A stretch of 64,000 nt of DNA from CAYUYV01 sp964522525 (GTDB lineage Bacteria > Pseudomonadota > Alphaproteobacteria > JAJFIK01): contig CAZFWG010000008.1 of the NCBI GenBank assembly GCA_964522525.1, positions 23,138-87,137 of the forward strand, written 5' to 3'. Made by a program: the position numbers and the translations under genes. Below the pieces are notes generated by a model. That model ran no database searches. It was not told the origin of the DNA and saw only the letters and a program-made list of their open reading frames with translations. Of the stretch, positions 1 through 9,896 are shown piece after piece; position 1 is the first letter of the stretch, and each line of letters opens with the position of its first letter.

Positions 1-2184
1 CACGCCCAGGACCGCCTATGGCAGATGACGTTCAACCGGCGCCTGATTCAGGGACGCCTGTCCGAGATTCTGGGCGAGGCCACGCTGGAGACCGACATCT
101 ATTTCCGGGCCATGGACCTGGCCGGCGCCGCCGAGCGCAGCCTTGCGGCCCTGCCCGACGACACGATCGAGGCGGTGCGCGCCTATACGCGGGGCGTGAA
201 CGCGGTGCTCGAGGACCCGGACTTCCAAGCGCCACCTGAATTTCTGATCCTCAGGCTCACGCCGGAGCCCTGGCGGGAAGCCGATTGCATCGGCATCCTG
301 AAACTGATGGGCTTCAGCCTGAGCGGCAATGCCCGCTCGGAATTCGCCCGCGCGAATCTGCGCGCCATTCTGGGTGCGGAAAAAGCCCGGGAACTCTATG
401 ACCCGACGGCGCTGCCCAATTTCGTATCCCTGGCGGCGGAAGATCTGGGACTGTCGGACACGCCCCAAGACGAAGCCCCCCTTGGCGCCTCAGACCGCTT
501 GCGGGCCTTGGACGGAGGCCCGGCTGAGCAGTCCAACAACTGGGTGTTGGACGGCAGTCGGACCCTTTCGGGCAGCCCTCTCCTCGCCAACGATCCCCAT
601 CTGCGCGCCAGCATTCCGGGGATCTGGTATCTGGCCCATCTGGGCTTTGCCGACCGTCCTGTCATCGGCGTCACGATCCCCGGCATCCCGACGGTCCTGT
701 TGGGCCGCAACGACACGGCGGCCTGGGCCTTCACCAATACGGGTCCGGATATTCAGGATCTCTATGTGGTGACGGTCAATCCGGACAACGCGGATGAATA
801 TGCGACCGAGACCGGCTTCGAGGCTTTCGAGACCCGTGAGGAAGTGATCACGGTCAAAGACGCGGAAGCCGTCACCCTCACCTTCAAGCGCACAAGGCAT
901 GGGCCCGTGCTGCCCAAGGACTATACAAGCTATGCCCGGCTCGGCGCGGAGGACCAGGAGGTCGCGCTGGCGTGGACGCTGCTCGATGACGCGGATGCGA
1001 GCCTCGCGACGTCGGTCCGCCTGATGCGCACGACCTCCTATGACGAGGCCCGGGAACTCGGCAAGTTGTTCGTCGGACCGATGCAGAATATTCTCTATGC
1101 GGATGTGACGGGCACGATCGGCTATCTCTCGCCGGGCATCGTCCCCGTCCGCGCGGCCGACCATGACACCAAGGGCCGGGCGCCCACGGACGGCACCTTT
1201 GCCCGCAATGACTGGCAGGGGGCGATCGCCTATGACGACCTGCCCTTTGTCAAGAACCCGGAAAGCGGGGTCATCATCACCGCCAACAATCAGATCGTGC
1301 CGGACAGCTATCCCCACACCATCACGGCGGATTGGATCGCGACCGAGCGCTCGCGCCGCATTGCCGAACGTCTTGCCGAAATCGAGCGTCACGATACGGA
1401 ATCCTTCATCGGCATCCAGACGGACACCGTGTCGGTGCGCGCCCGCCGGCTGGCGCCGCTCCTGGCCGGGAGCCAGGCAACAAGCGCCCTGGCCCGGGAG
1501 GCCCGGCAACGGATCGCCGCCTGGGACGGCACCATGGGCGGGGATATGGCCGAACCCCTGATCTATGTCACCTGGATCAAGAATCTGGAACGTCTCGTGA
1601 CGGCCGATGATTTTGGAGCGGATTATCCGCCCGCCCGCGGGCTGCGGGAGAATTTCCTCTACACCGTGTTGTCGGGGGAAAGCGCCCATTGGTGTGACGT
1701 GGTAACGTCAGACACGGTGGAGACCTGCCCGCCCCTCGTGGCCGCCGCTCTCGAAGACGCGACCGCATCCCTTGCGGCGCTCTATGGTCCCAACATGGAC
1801 TATTGGCGCTGGGATGCGGCCCATGCGATGATTTTTCCCCATCAGCCCTTCGACGCCATTCCGGTCCTCGGCTCCCTGTTCACCCGCATGGTCCCCATGG
1901 GCGGCGGTGCGGACACCGTGAACCCCGCCCGGTTCGACGTCACCACGGACGGCACCCGTTACGACTCCTCGTTTTCGGCGAGCTATCGGGCCATCTATGA
2001 TTTCGCCGACCTCGCGGCCTCCCGTTTCATGATCACGACGGGCCAATCGGGTCATCTGTTGTCGAAGCATTACGATGACATGCTGCCCCTGTGGCGGGAC
2101 GGGCAAACCATCACGATCGAAACCAGTCGGTCCGTCCTGGCAGAGAACACAAGCCGGCTGCGCCTCAGCGGTGAAGGTGCGTGA
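1..2184 (+). CDS. Penicillin acylase family hydrolase, 5' end outside window
   Basis: Ntn-hydrolase of the penicillin/cephalosporin/acyl-homoserine-lactone acylase family, which cleaves amide side chains after the exported precursor cuts itself into alpha and beta chains. The window opens inside the gene: codon 1 already reads the family motif HAQDRLWQM, so the signal peptide and the start of the alpha chain are missing. The predicted beta-chain nucleophile is the Ser codon at 532-534 in QSNNWVLDG. It is followed by LANDPHL, the NTGPDIQDLY segment, RHGPVL and a C-terminal GQSGHLLSKHYDD. All 727 codons are open with no frameshift. Only 4 bases separate its stop from the next acylase gene, so the two are probably co-transcribed paralogues. 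The substrate cannot be deduced; acyl-homoserine lactones, beta-lactams or other amides are possible. Confidence 0.93.
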   Translation, partial: HAQDRLWQMTFNRRLIQGRLSEILGEATLETDIYFRAMDLAGAAERSLAALPDDTIEAVRAYTRGVNAVLEDPDFQAPPEFLILRLTPEPWREADCIGILKLMGFSLSGNARSEFARANLRAILGAEKARELYDPTALPNFVSLAAEDLGLSDTPQDEAPLGASDRLRALDGGPAEQSNNWVLDGSRTLSGSPLLANDPHLRASIPGIWYLAHLGFADRPVIGVTIPGIPTVLLGRNDTAAWAFTNTGPDIQDLYVVTVNPDNADEYATETGFEAFETREEVITVKDAEAVTLTFKRTRHGPVLPKDYTSYARLGAEDQEVALAWTLLDDADASLATSVRLMRTTSYDEARELGKLFVGPMQNILYADVTGTIGYLSPGIVPVRAADHDTKGRAPTDGTFARNDWQGAIAYDDLPFVKNPESGVIITANNQIVPDSYPHTITADWIATERSRRIAERLAEIERHDTESFIGIQTDTVSVRARRLAPLLAGSQATSALAREARQRIAAWDGTMGGDMAEPLIYVTWIKNLERLVTADDFGADYPPARGLRENFLYTVLSGESAHWCDVVTSDTVETCPPLVAAALEDATASLAALYGPNMDYWRWDAAHAMIFPHQPFDAIPVLGSLFTRMVPMGGGADTVNPARFDVTTDGTRYDSSFSASYRAIYDFADLAASRFMITTGQSGHLLSKHYDDMLPLWRDGQTITIETSRSVLAENTSRLRLSGEGA

Positions 2185-2188
2185 GCCG

Positions 2189-4618
2189 ATGATCCTGCGT
2201 ATCCTGAAGTGGATCGGATGGCTCGTTTCCGGTCTGGTCGTCCTGCTCGCCCTTTTCGCGACGGAACGGTACTTCACCCTGCAAGGGTCCCTGCCCGACT
2301 ATGACGCGACCATTGTCGCGGACGGCCTGTCGGCGCCGGTGAGCGTCCTGCGGGATGCCCACGCCATTCCCCATATCGAGGCTCGCAGCCTGGCCGATGC
2401 CGGTTTTGCCATGGGCGTCGTCCATGCCCAGGATCGGCTGTGGCAGATGACGTTTCTGCGCCGGGTCGGTCAGGGCCGGCTTGCGGAACTCTTCGGCTCC
2501 GTGGCCCTGGATGTCGACCGCACGATCCGTGCCCTTGATCTCGCGGGCCTTGCCCGCTCGAGTTTTGAAAGCCTCAAGCCGGAAACCCAGGCACTGCTCG
2601 AGGCCTATGCGTGGGGGGTCAACAGCCGGATCATCGACCGGGACCGTCCCTTGCCGCCCGAATTCTTCCTTGTTCAAACGACGCCGGAACCTTGGGCGGC
2701 CGAGGATTCCCTCATTCTGATGTCCATGCTCGGACTTGGCCTGTCCACCAATGCGTTCACGGAGCTGGCCCGGCTCGATCTTGCCCAGGCCCTCGAACCG
2801 GCGCAGATCGCCGATCTCATGGCGCCCTTTCCCGGCCTGCCCGAGGGTGTGGATCTGACCCCCTTCCTGCGACCGGAGGAGGATGCGGAGACGACGGTTG
2901 CAGCGGCGTCCCTGTTTCCGCCCCTGGGTGCCTCGAACAATTGGGTGGTGGACGGATCCCGCTCGGCCACGGGCGCGCCCTTGCTCGCCAATGATCCCCA
3001 TCTGGGCCTCCTGATGCCGGGCCTGTGGTATCTTGTGGACCTGCGGATCGACGGGCGGGGCGTCACCGGCGCGACGCTGCCCGGCATTCCCACCGTGCTC
3101 ATGGGTCAGACGGATGATCTGGCCTGGGGCATCACCAATACGGGGACGGATGTTCAGGATCTGGTGCTCGAACGATTGGACCCGGAAGATCCCAATCGCT
3201 ATCTCACCCCGGATGGTTCCCGTGCCTTCGAGGCCCGCGAGGCGCGTTTCAAGGTCCGCTTCGGCGAGGACGTGACCGAAACCCTGCGCCGCTCCCGCCA
3301 TGGCCCGGTCCTGCCCATCCTGGCCGACCGGGCCCCGGATGGCCATGCCTGGACGGTGATGTGGACGGGCCTATCGCCGCAAAACCGAACTTTTGAGGTC
3401 TCCGTCGGGATCCTGGGCGCCAGCAGTCTCACCGATATCCAAGCCCTGATCGGCGACTATGTGGTGCCCACGCAGAATTTCGTCTTCGCCGACCGCGAAG
3501 GGGCGATCGGCTTCATGGCCGCCGGTGCGGTCCCCATCCGCCATCCGGATGTGCCCGGCGGCGGCCTCGTGCCCGTGGCCGGCTGGGCCCACCGCGAGAT
3601 CTGGACCGGTTTCCTGGAACCGTCCGAGTGGCCGCAAATCTGGGCTCCCGCCGAAGGGCGCCTCGCCACCGCGAACAGCGACATCCGCCCGCCGGGCTAT
3701 GACCGGTTCATCACGGCGGAGTGGAACCTGCCCTGGCGGGCGCAACGCATTGTGGCGCTTCTGGATGATCAGGAGACCCATGATCTCGACAGTTTCGCGG
3801 CCATCATGGGGGATCACCGCACCGGCCTGCGGGATCGGCTGTTCGCGCGCATGCTGTCCCTCATGCCCGATGATCCTGGCACGGCGGATCTCCGTGCCCG
3901 GTTGGGGGCCTGGGACGGGGTGATGGCCGCGGATCGGGCGGAACCGTTGATCATGGTAGCGTGGATGAGCGCCTTCGCGTCCCGTCTGGCGGGGGACGAG
4001 CTCGCCGACCTGGGCGGTCAATTCATGGGCCTGCGGCCGATTTTCTTCGATCGGGTCCTGGCGGACGAGAACGGCGCCGGCCGGTGGTGCGATGATCAAA
4101 CAACACCGCAAAAGGAAACCTGCCCGGATCTGCTGGGTGAGAGCCTGACCATGGCCCTTGCCGATCTCGAGAAGCGCTTCGGGTCGGATCCCGACACCTG
4201 GCGCTGGGGCGAGGCACACACCGCCGCCCATGGCCACATGCCCTTTGGTGCCGTGCCCGGTCTTTCGGGCCTGTTCTCGCGAACGGTCGAGACCGCCGGC
4301 GGCACCTACACCATTTCCCGGGGCTCCTATGCCGCGCGGGGGGCCAACCCCTTCGCCAATGGCCATGGCGCCAGCTACCGGGCCCTTTACGACCTGAAAA
4401 CGCCCGCCCGGTCCCGGTTCATGATCTCGACCGGCCAATCGGGTAATCCCTACTCGCCCCATTACGACGACAAGGTCACGCCCTGGGGCGCCGGCAGCTT
4501 TTTCGAGATCGAGCGATCGATGGAAAAGCTGATGGAAAGCCGGCTGGGTCTGATGCGGCTCACGCCAGCTGGTGATACTTCCCCCGGTGATAGACCAGGG
4601 GCTCCCGCCCCTCGCTGA
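2189..4618 (+). CDS. Penicillin acylase family hydrolase
   Basis: Full-length (809 aa) paralogue of the preceding gene. ATG 2189 is chosen because it lies 4 bases after the upstream stop and opens with a hydrophobic export segment (WIGWLVSGLVVLLALFA, about residues 8-24). Longer readings would run into the upstream gene. The alpha chain has the HAQDRLWQM motif. The predicted autocatalytic cleavage is before Ser249 in GASNNWVVDGS, followed by LANDPHLG, GITNTGTDVQDL, RHGPVLP and the C-terminal STGQSGNPYSPHYDD. Family knowledge says the mature enzyme is a periplasmic alpha/beta heterodimer. Its last 59 bases overlap the 3' end of the opposite-strand flavin reductase. Function within the family (quorum quenching, beta-lactam deacylation or other) is not readable from sequence. 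Confidence 0.93.
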   Translation: MILRILKWIGWLVSGLVVLLALFATERYFTLQGSLPDYDATIVADGLSAPVSVLRDAHAIPHIEARSLADAGFAMGVVHAQDRLWQMTFLRRVGQGRLAELFGSVALDVDRTIRALDLAGLARSSFESLKPETQALLEAYAWGVNSRIIDRDRPLPPEFFLVQTTPEPWAAEDSLILMSMLGLGLSTNAFTELARLDLAQALEPAQIADLMAPFPGLPEGVDLTPFLRPEEDAETTVAAASLFPPLGASNNWVVDGSRSATGAPLLANDPHLGLLMPGLWYLVDLRIDGRGVTGATLPGIPTVLMGQTDDLAWGITNTGTDVQDLVLERLDPEDPNRYLTPDGSRAFEAREARFKVRFGEDVTETLRRSRHGPVLPILADRAPDGHAWTVMWTGLSPQNRTFEVSVGILGASSLTDIQALIGDYVVPTQNFVFADREGAIGFMAAGAVPIRHPDVPGGGLVPVAGWAHREIWTGFLEPSEWPQIWAPAEGRLATANSDIRPPGYDRFITAEWNLPWRAQRIVALLDDQETHDLDSFAAIMGDHRTGLRDRLFARMLSLMPDDPGTADLRARLGAWDGVMAADRAEPLIMVAWMSAFASRLAGDELADLGGQFMGLRPIFFDRVLADENGAGRWCDDQTTPQKETCPDLLGESLTMALADLEKRFGSDPDTWRWGEAHTAAHGHMPFGAVPGLSGLFSRTVETAGGTYTISRGSYAARGANPFANGHGASYRALYDLKTPARSRFMISTGQSGNPYSPHYDDKVTPWGAGSFFEIERSMEKLMESRLGLMRLTPAGDTSPGDRPGAPAPR

Positions 4619-5033
4619 CCGCCAGGGCCGCGACTTCGCCGACCAGAATGACGTGATCGCCCGCATCATGGCGCGCCACGACCCGGCATTCGAGCTGGGC
4701 CATGGCGTTGTCGATGAGCGGCACGCCCAACACGCCTTGCCGGGTCGCCACGTCGTCGAGGAGCCCGTCCCCGGCAAAGGCAACGGACAGGGCCTGCTGG
4801 CCCTGGGCCAGAATGTTGACCCCGTAGACATCGGTGCCGTTGAAGCATTTGAACCGGTCCGACGCCTTGTCGATGCACCACAGGACGAGCGGCGGCTCGA
4901 GGGAGACGGACGCGAAGGAACTGACCGTCAAGCCGATCGCATCCCGGCCATGGGAAGGCGGACACGTCACCACGCAGACCCCGGTGGCGAAACTGCCGAG
5001 GGCGGCGCGGAAGGCATCGGGGGTAACGGCCAT
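4560..5033 (-). CDS. Flavin reductase-like domain protein (FMN-binding)
   Basis: 157-aa single-domain protein of the flavin reductase / HpaC-like split-barrel family. Members bind FMN or FAD and use NAD(P)H to supply reduced flavin to a monooxygenase. The start FRAALGSFATGVCVVTC and the segments GLTVSSFASVSLEPPLVLWC and NILAQGQQALSVAFAG are typical of the flavin-binding barrel. The C-terminal GEVAALAVSEGREPLVYHRGKYHQL matches the usual family ending. ATG 5033 is chosen because the family fold begins immediately after it, although the frame stays open far upstream. The gene ends inside the convergent acylase gene. No monooxygenase partner is adjacent, so the physiological partner is unknown. 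Confidence 0.9.
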   Translation of the reverse strand: MAVTPDAFRAALGSFATGVCVVTCPPSHGRDAIGLTVSSFASVSLEPPLVLWCIDKASDRFKCFNGTDVYGVNILAQGQQALSVAFAGDGLLDDVATRQGVLGVPLIDNAMAQLECRVVARHDAGDHVILVGEVAALAVSEGREPLVYHRGKYHQLA

Positions 5034-5126
5034 AATCGGGACTCTCCTCAAGGGCTCGCGCGTGTCATAGCATAGGTGTCGTCGACAAGAATAACGCACC
5101 GGCCAGACTTTCAAGGGGAAGCCGCC

Positions 5127-6341
5127 ATGACCCGCCCATTCGTGACGTATCCATGCCGCATCCGCCCGTCCGTGATCGCGCTCTCGGCGTTGCTGGTCTC
5201 TTTCGCCGCCCCCGTCGAGGCCCAGACGCTCTATCGGGAAGAAAGCCGGGACCGCCTGCCCGTCCAGGCGCTTGAAGGCTACAGCATGGATGGCGTCTTC
5301 GCCGATTTCGATTCGGATGGCGACCTCGATCTTCTGATCGCGAGCGAGTACCGCCCCAACATCTATCTCATGAATGACGGACGGGGCCGCTTCGAGAACG
5401 CGAGCCACCGGATCCCCCAGGTCCGCCATGACAGCGAGGACATCGCGGTTGCCGATTTCGACGGCGATGGGGATCTGGACGCGGTCATCGTCTCCGAGGA
5501 CGACAAGACCAACGAATATTACCGCAATACCGGAGACGGCCGGTTCGAGGACGCGGGCGCCCTTTTGCCCGTGGAGGGGATCACCAATGGTGTCGCCACG
5601 GGAGATGTGGATGGCGACGGCGATATGGATCTGGTCCTTGCCAATAATGGGCAGAACTTCCTGGTCCTGAATGACGGTGCCGGGACCTTCGTCGATGCCA
5701 CGCGGGAACGCCTGCCGGAAGGTACCGAAGTCAGTCAGGATGTCTCCCTGGGCGATGTGGACGGGGACGGGGATCTCGACATGCTGTTCGGCAATGAAGG
5801 ACCCAATGTCCTGATGGTGAATGACGGTCAAGGGACCTTCACCGTCACGCAAGGCGCCTTGCCCAACGCCGCTCAGGAAAGCCGGGAGGCCGATCTGGGG
5901 GATGCGGATGGTGACGGGGATCTGGATATCCTCGAGGGCAATGTGCGCTTCAATCTGCAGGATGCCGATCCGTTGAACCGTCTGCTCATCAATGATGGTA
6001 AAGGACAGTTTACCGATGGCGGCGACCGCCTGCCGGAAGATCCTGCCGCGTCGGCGGAAGCCGATTTCCTCGACCTGGACGCGGACGGCGATCTCGACAT
6101 CGTGACCACCGATATTCTGGCGGTGCGCGCGCCCGGGCGGGGCCGCCTCAAGGTCTTTCTGAATGACGGCACCGGACATTTCGAGGAGGCCACCGACACG
6201 GTGTTTCCGCCGAACGCGGTGGGCAACACCTTCGATATCGCCCAAGGGGACGTGGATGGCGACGGCCTGCCCGATCTTTATGTCGCGAACCGGATCGGCC
6301 CCGACCTGTTGTTGATCCAGACCCGACGAGAGGAACGCTGA
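5127..6341 (+). CDS. Secreted FG-GAP/VCBS repeat protein
   Basis: 404-aa exported protein made almost entirely of FG-GAP/VCBS-type repeats. ATG 5127 is preceded by an AAGGGGAA ribosome site. It begins a signal peptide whose hydrophobic core (VIALSALLVSFAAP) ends with a likely cleavage after VEA at residue 32. The repeats recur every 45-55 residues, each carrying an acidic calcium-loop core such as ADFDGDGDLD, GDVDGDGDMD, GDVDGDGDLD, GDADGDGDLD and LDADGDLD, usually followed by NDG(K/Q/A)G(Q/T)F. This is the pattern of a seven-bladed beta-propeller that binds calcium and usually mediates adhesion or protein contacts outside the cell. No anchor, enzymatic domain or sorting signal is visible at the C terminus. 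Neighbours give no functional hint. Confidence 0.88.
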   Translation: MTRPFVTYPCRIRPSVIALSALLVSFAAPVEAQTLYREESRDRLPVQALEGYSMDGVFADFDSDGDLDLLIASEYRPNIYLMNDGRGRFENASHRIPQVRHDSEDIAVADFDGDGDLDAVIVSEDDKTNEYYRNTGDGRFEDAGALLPVEGITNGVATGDVDGDGDMDLVLANNGQNFLVLNDGAGTFVDATRERLPEGTEVSQDVSLGDVDGDGDLDMLFGNEGPNVLMVNDGQGTFTVTQGALPNAAQESREADLGDADGDGDLDILEGNVRFNLQDADPLNRLLINDGKGQFTDGGDRLPEDPAASAEADFLDLDADGDLDIVTTDILAVRAPGRGRLKVFLNDGTGHFEEATDTVFPPNAVGNTFDIAQGDVDGDGLPDLYVANRIGPDLLLIQTRREER

Positions 6342-6442
6342 CCCTCCCCGCCCCTTTCCCTGCTCGTGCCCCCGGGACCAACCGGACCTTAACGGCTTGT
6401 GCGCCATAGTCGGGTCTCTGGGGACCTCTCGGGGATGGCGCC

Positions 6443-7381
6443 ATGGCGGCGGATAACGAACGCCCGATTATCATCAAGAAGATCAAGAAGGGCGGCCATG
6501 GTCACCACGGCGGCGCCTGGAAGGTCGCCTATGCGGATTTCGTCACCGCCATGATGGCGTTCTTCCTGCTGCTGTGGCTCCTCAACACGACGACGCCGGA
6601 GCAGAAACAGGGCATCGCCGATTATTTCGCCCCCGCATCCGTCAGCAGCACGACAAGCGGGGCCGGAGGCATTCTGGGCGGCACGGCCTTTAGCGAGGAC
6701 GGTGCACGGCGCGCCGGCGCCGCCGGGATCCTGGTCCAGGACATCCCGCCCCAGGCGTCCTACCGGGAGGCCCATGACGCGCAAGGGGCCGAGGATCAGG
6801 AAGACGACGCCGACAGCGAGGAAGCGAAGGCGCCGGAAACCTTGAGCCCGAACGCCCTGGAACGGGCCTTGGCCCTGCGGGAAGCGGCCATGTTCCAGCA
6901 GGCCGAGCTGTCCATTCGCCAGGCCATGCAGGACATGCCGGAAATCGCGGAGCTTTCCAAACAACTCATCATCGACCAGACGCCTGAGGGCCTGCGCATC
7001 CAGCTCGTGGATCAGGAAGGGCGCGCCATGTTCCCGCCCGACAGCGCGGTGCCTTACGAGCGGACCAAGACGCTCCTTCGGCAGGTGGCCAAAATCGTCC
7101 GCCGGCTGCCCAACCGCGTGTCCATCTCCGGTCACACGGACAGCGCCCCCTTCTACCGGGAAGATGGGTATACGAACTGGGAGATGTCGAGCGACCGGGC
7201 CAATGCGGCCCGGCGGATCATCATGGAAAGCGGGGTCAATGTGGACCGGATCGCCAATGTGATCGGCAAGGCGGGCACCGATCCGCTGTTTCCCGATGAC
7301 CCGGACCTGCCCGCCAACCGGCGCATCAGCATCGTCCTGTTGCGCGAAGCCCCGCCCCTGCCGCCTGGCCACACGCTCTGA
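6443..7381 (+). CDS. motB: MotB-family flagellar motor protein (OmpA-like)
   Basis: 312-aa stator-type protein. A short basic cytoplasmic N terminus (IIIKKIKKGGHGHHGGAWK) leads into the MotB signature WKVAYADFVTAMMAFFLLLWLL, with a single membrane helix carrying the conserved Asp of the ion channel (YADFVTA). A low-complexity linker spans about residues 65-140, and a C-terminal OmpA/MotB peptidoglycan-binding domain (ISGHTDSAPF, RANAARRI, LPANRRISIVL) follows. Family members anchor the MotA/MotB stator to peptidoglycan and drive flagellar rotation. No motA or other flagellar gene lies within the window, so it is an orphan here. It could serve a stator made elsewhere or another proton-driven complex. 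Confidence 0.92.
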   Translation: MAADNERPIIIKKIKKGGHGHHGGAWKVAYADFVTAMMAFFLLLWLLNTTTPEQKQGIADYFAPASVSSTTSGAGGILGGTAFSEDGARRAGAAGILVQDIPPQASYREAHDAQGAEDQEDDADSEEAKAPETLSPNALERALALREAAMFQQAELSIRQAMQDMPEIAELSKQLIIDQTPEGLRIQLVDQEGRAMFPPDSAVPYERTKTLLRQVAKIVRRLPNRVSISGHTDSAPFYREDGYTNWEMSSDRANAARRIIMESGVNVDRIANVIGKAGTDPLFPDDPDLPANRRISIVLLREAPPLPPGHTL

Positions 7382-7424
7382 CCCGTTGGGCCGACAGGCC
7401 GGTCTCAAAGGGGCACGGCGCCCC

Positions 7425-9896
7425 TCACGCCCTCAGATTCGCCATGGCCATGCCGGTCTGACGAATGCTGACGGCTTTGTCGATGACGGCGAACAGCGAC
7501 GCGGCATGGATCGGTTTGGCCACATGGGCATCGAAACCGGCTTCCATATAGGTCTTGACCTGCGCGTCAAGCGCATTGGCGGTCAGGGCGATGATACAGA
7601 TCAGGGGCACGGTGCCCTGGTCCTGAAGGGTGCGGATCTCCTTCATGGCCGCCACCCCATCCATGACGGGCATCTGAATATCCATCAGGATGATATCAAA
7701 ATCCTCTTGCTTGACGATATCAACCGCCTGCTGACCATTCTCGGCAAACACGATATCGACGCCCATGGGCGCAAGGAGGGCCTGAAGCACCATTCGGTTC
7801 ATGGCATTGTCTTCGGCGGCCAGGATCCGCCATGCAGTCGCATCGAAATCGAAAGGCCCTTCGGCCGCGGGCGCTTTTTCTTCCGTGACCCTTTGTTGAT
7901 CAACAACGGGCAGCGGCAGGCGAACCCGGATGGTCGTGCCGACCCCAGGCTCACTGTCCATGGTCAACTCACCCTCCATGGCCTCGACGAGCCCTTTCAC
8001 GATGGCCAACCCGAGACCGGTGCCGCCATATTGTCGTGTCGTCGAGTCGTCGGCTTGGGCGAACTGTCGGAAGACATGGACGCATTGATCCGCCGTCATC
8101 CCAATGCCCGTATCCGACACGGTAATGAGAAACTCTTCCGCGCTGCAGTGCTCCGCACAGCAACAAAGCTCAACCCGGACTTCGCCCGTAGATGTGAACT
8201 TGATCGCGTTCGTGATCAGATTGTGGAGGATCTGGAGGATGCGATGGGGATCACCCAGCCGTCTGGTTTCCGGGTCGCCGCCGTAAAGAATATTGAAATC
8301 CAGGTTCTTTTCGCGGGCTTTGAGGGCATGCAGACTTTCGATCTTGGCGCCCAGTTCGCCGACCCTGAAGGGAACATGCTCCAGGGTCATTTGATTGGCC
8401 TCGATCTTGGAAAAATCGAGAATGTCGTTAAGAATGTTCATGAGCGCATCGCCGGCTTCCCGGATGACGCGAACCATGCGCGCTTGGGGCTCCGACAGCG
8501 CCGTGGCGCTCAAGGCCTCGACCATCCCGAGGACACCATTCATTGGTGTCCGGATTTCATGGCTCATATTGGCCAGGAACTGGGATTTGGCGCGGTTGGC
8601 TCCCTCGGCCGCATCCTTGGCCTCGTTGAGCGCCAGTTCGATCTCCTTGCGCGCCGTTATGTCCTGCAGATAGCCGTGCCACAGAACCCCGCCATCGGCC
8701 TCCTGTTGCGGACGCGATGCCGCGTGAAGCCAGCGCAACCGCCCTTTGCGGTCGCGCACGGGATATTCCATGGCAAAGGGTGTCATGGCTTCGGCCGAGC
8801 GCTGAACTTTCTCCTCCAAGACGGCGAGATCGCTTGCGCGGATGGGCCCGAACATGGCGCCAGCGTCGCGCATGACGTCCTGCACGGACACACCGACAAT
8901 GCCTTCGACACCATTCGTAATGAACGGAAAACACCAACTGCCATCCGGATCAAGACGAAATTCGTAGAGGGCGCCGGGCACGCTGTTTGCCAGTTTAGAG
9001 AGGCGTTCGCGCGCATGCTCCGCATCGCTCAGGGCCTGGCGGACACGCGCTTCGTGCAAACGTCTCTTGGTCTGGTCGATATGGGTGCCAACCAGCCGGA
9101 TCGGCCGCCCATTGCTGTCGCGTTCGAGAACGTCGCCGCTTGCGTAGATCCATTTATAGGTTCCATCCGCACAGAGCATGCGGAACTCGGCTTCATAGCG
9201 CTCCACCGTGCCGGCGAGACAGCTTTCGAGCTGGATCATGACGCCAGTCACATCGTCCGGATGCGCCAGGGCGGCCCAGGCATTGACCTTATCCGGAAAA
9301 TCCGTTGGCCGATGACCAAGCATCGAGAACCACTGGTCGGATAGGAAGACCCGGTCCGTGGGCACTTCCCAGTCCCAGATGGCGATCTTTGAGACGTTCA
9401 CGGCCACGGAAAGCCGGTACTGACTTTCCTTGAGCCGCTTTCGGATCTCACTCTCATGATCGACCCGCGCCGACAATTCATCGAGAGCTTCCTGCAGGGT
9501 CGTTTCGTAGCAATGCCGGTCGCTGATGTCGTAAAAACTCACCACCCGAAAGCCCATATCCGATTTCGGGGGCAGCCCAATGGTCGCTTGGGTCTGGATG
9601 ATCAGGCCGTCGCTGCGTTCGAGGGGGATCTCGAAGCGGGACGGCTGGGCCGATCGAAGCGCGACACTCAGTTGAGGCTGGACCTGGGCCCGGCAGGCGT
9701 GGGGCACCAGATCAAGCAGACGCTTTCGCCCCAGATCTCCCTCACCGGCGCATAGCATGTCCCGCAGGACTTCATTGCACCATGCCACGGTGACGCCCTC
9801 GGGCCCGTCATCGACGTTCGAACCGCCTGTCCGGCAGATCATGAGGCCGTCGACGGTCAAGCCGGAAACCCAGCTTATGAGGTCGTCTAGTGTCAT
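7425..9896 (-). CDS. Hybrid PAS sensor histidine kinase/response regulator
   Basis: About 823 aa with no membrane segment, so probably cytoplasmic. In order: an N-terminal PAS-like region (residues ~1-130); a PAS_3/PAC unit (IWDWEVPTDRVFLSDQWFSML to GTHIDQTKRR); a further PAS/PAC unit ending DITARKEIE; a HisKA dimer with the phospho-acceptor His446 in MSHEIRTPMNG; an HATPase with NLITNAIKFT, DTGIGM and GTGLGLAIV; and a receiver domain with acceptor Asp739 in ILMDIQMPVMDG and the later LTANA and KP residues. It should autophosphorylate and relay within itself, but no Hpt or DNA-binding output domain is present. ATG 9896 is used; an in-frame TTG at 9905 is an alternative. The signal sensed by the PAS domains is unknown. 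Confidence 0.93.
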   Translation of the reverse strand: MTLDDLISWVSGLTVDGLMICRTGGSNVDDGPEGVTVAWCNEVLRDMLCAGEGDLGRKRLLDLVPHACRAQVQPQLSVALRSAQPSRFEIPLERSDGLIIQTQATIGLPPKSDMGFRVVSFYDISDRHCYETTLQEALDELSARVDHESEIRKRLKESQYRLSVAVNVSKIAIWDWEVPTDRVFLSDQWFSMLGHRPTDFPDKVNAWAALAHPDDVTGVMIQLESCLAGTVERYEAEFRMLCADGTYKWIYASGDVLERDSNGRPIRLVGTHIDQTKRRLHEARVRQALSDAEHARERLSKLANSVPGALYEFRLDPDGSWCFPFITNGVEGIVGVSVQDVMRDAGAMFGPIRASDLAVLEEKVQRSAEAMTPFAMEYPVRDRKGRLRWLHAASRPQQEADGGVLWHGYLQDITARKEIELALNEAKDAAEGANRAKSQFLANMSHEIRTPMNGVLGMVEALSATALSEPQARMVRVIREAGDALMNILNDILDFSKIEANQMTLEHVPFRVGELGAKIESLHALKAREKNLDFNILYGGDPETRRLGDPHRILQILHNLITNAIKFTSTGEVRVELCCCAEHCSAEEFLITVSDTGIGMTADQCVHVFRQFAQADDSTTRQYGGTGLGLAIVKGLVEAMEGELTMDSEPGVGTTIRVRLPLPVVDQQRVTEEKAPAAEGPFDFDATAWRILAAEDNAMNRMVLQALLAPMGVDIVFAENGQQAVDIVKQEDFDIILMDIQMPVMDGVAAMKEIRTLQDQGTVPLICIIALTANALDAQVKTYMEAGFDAHVAKPIHAASLFAVIDKAVSIRQTGMAMANLRA

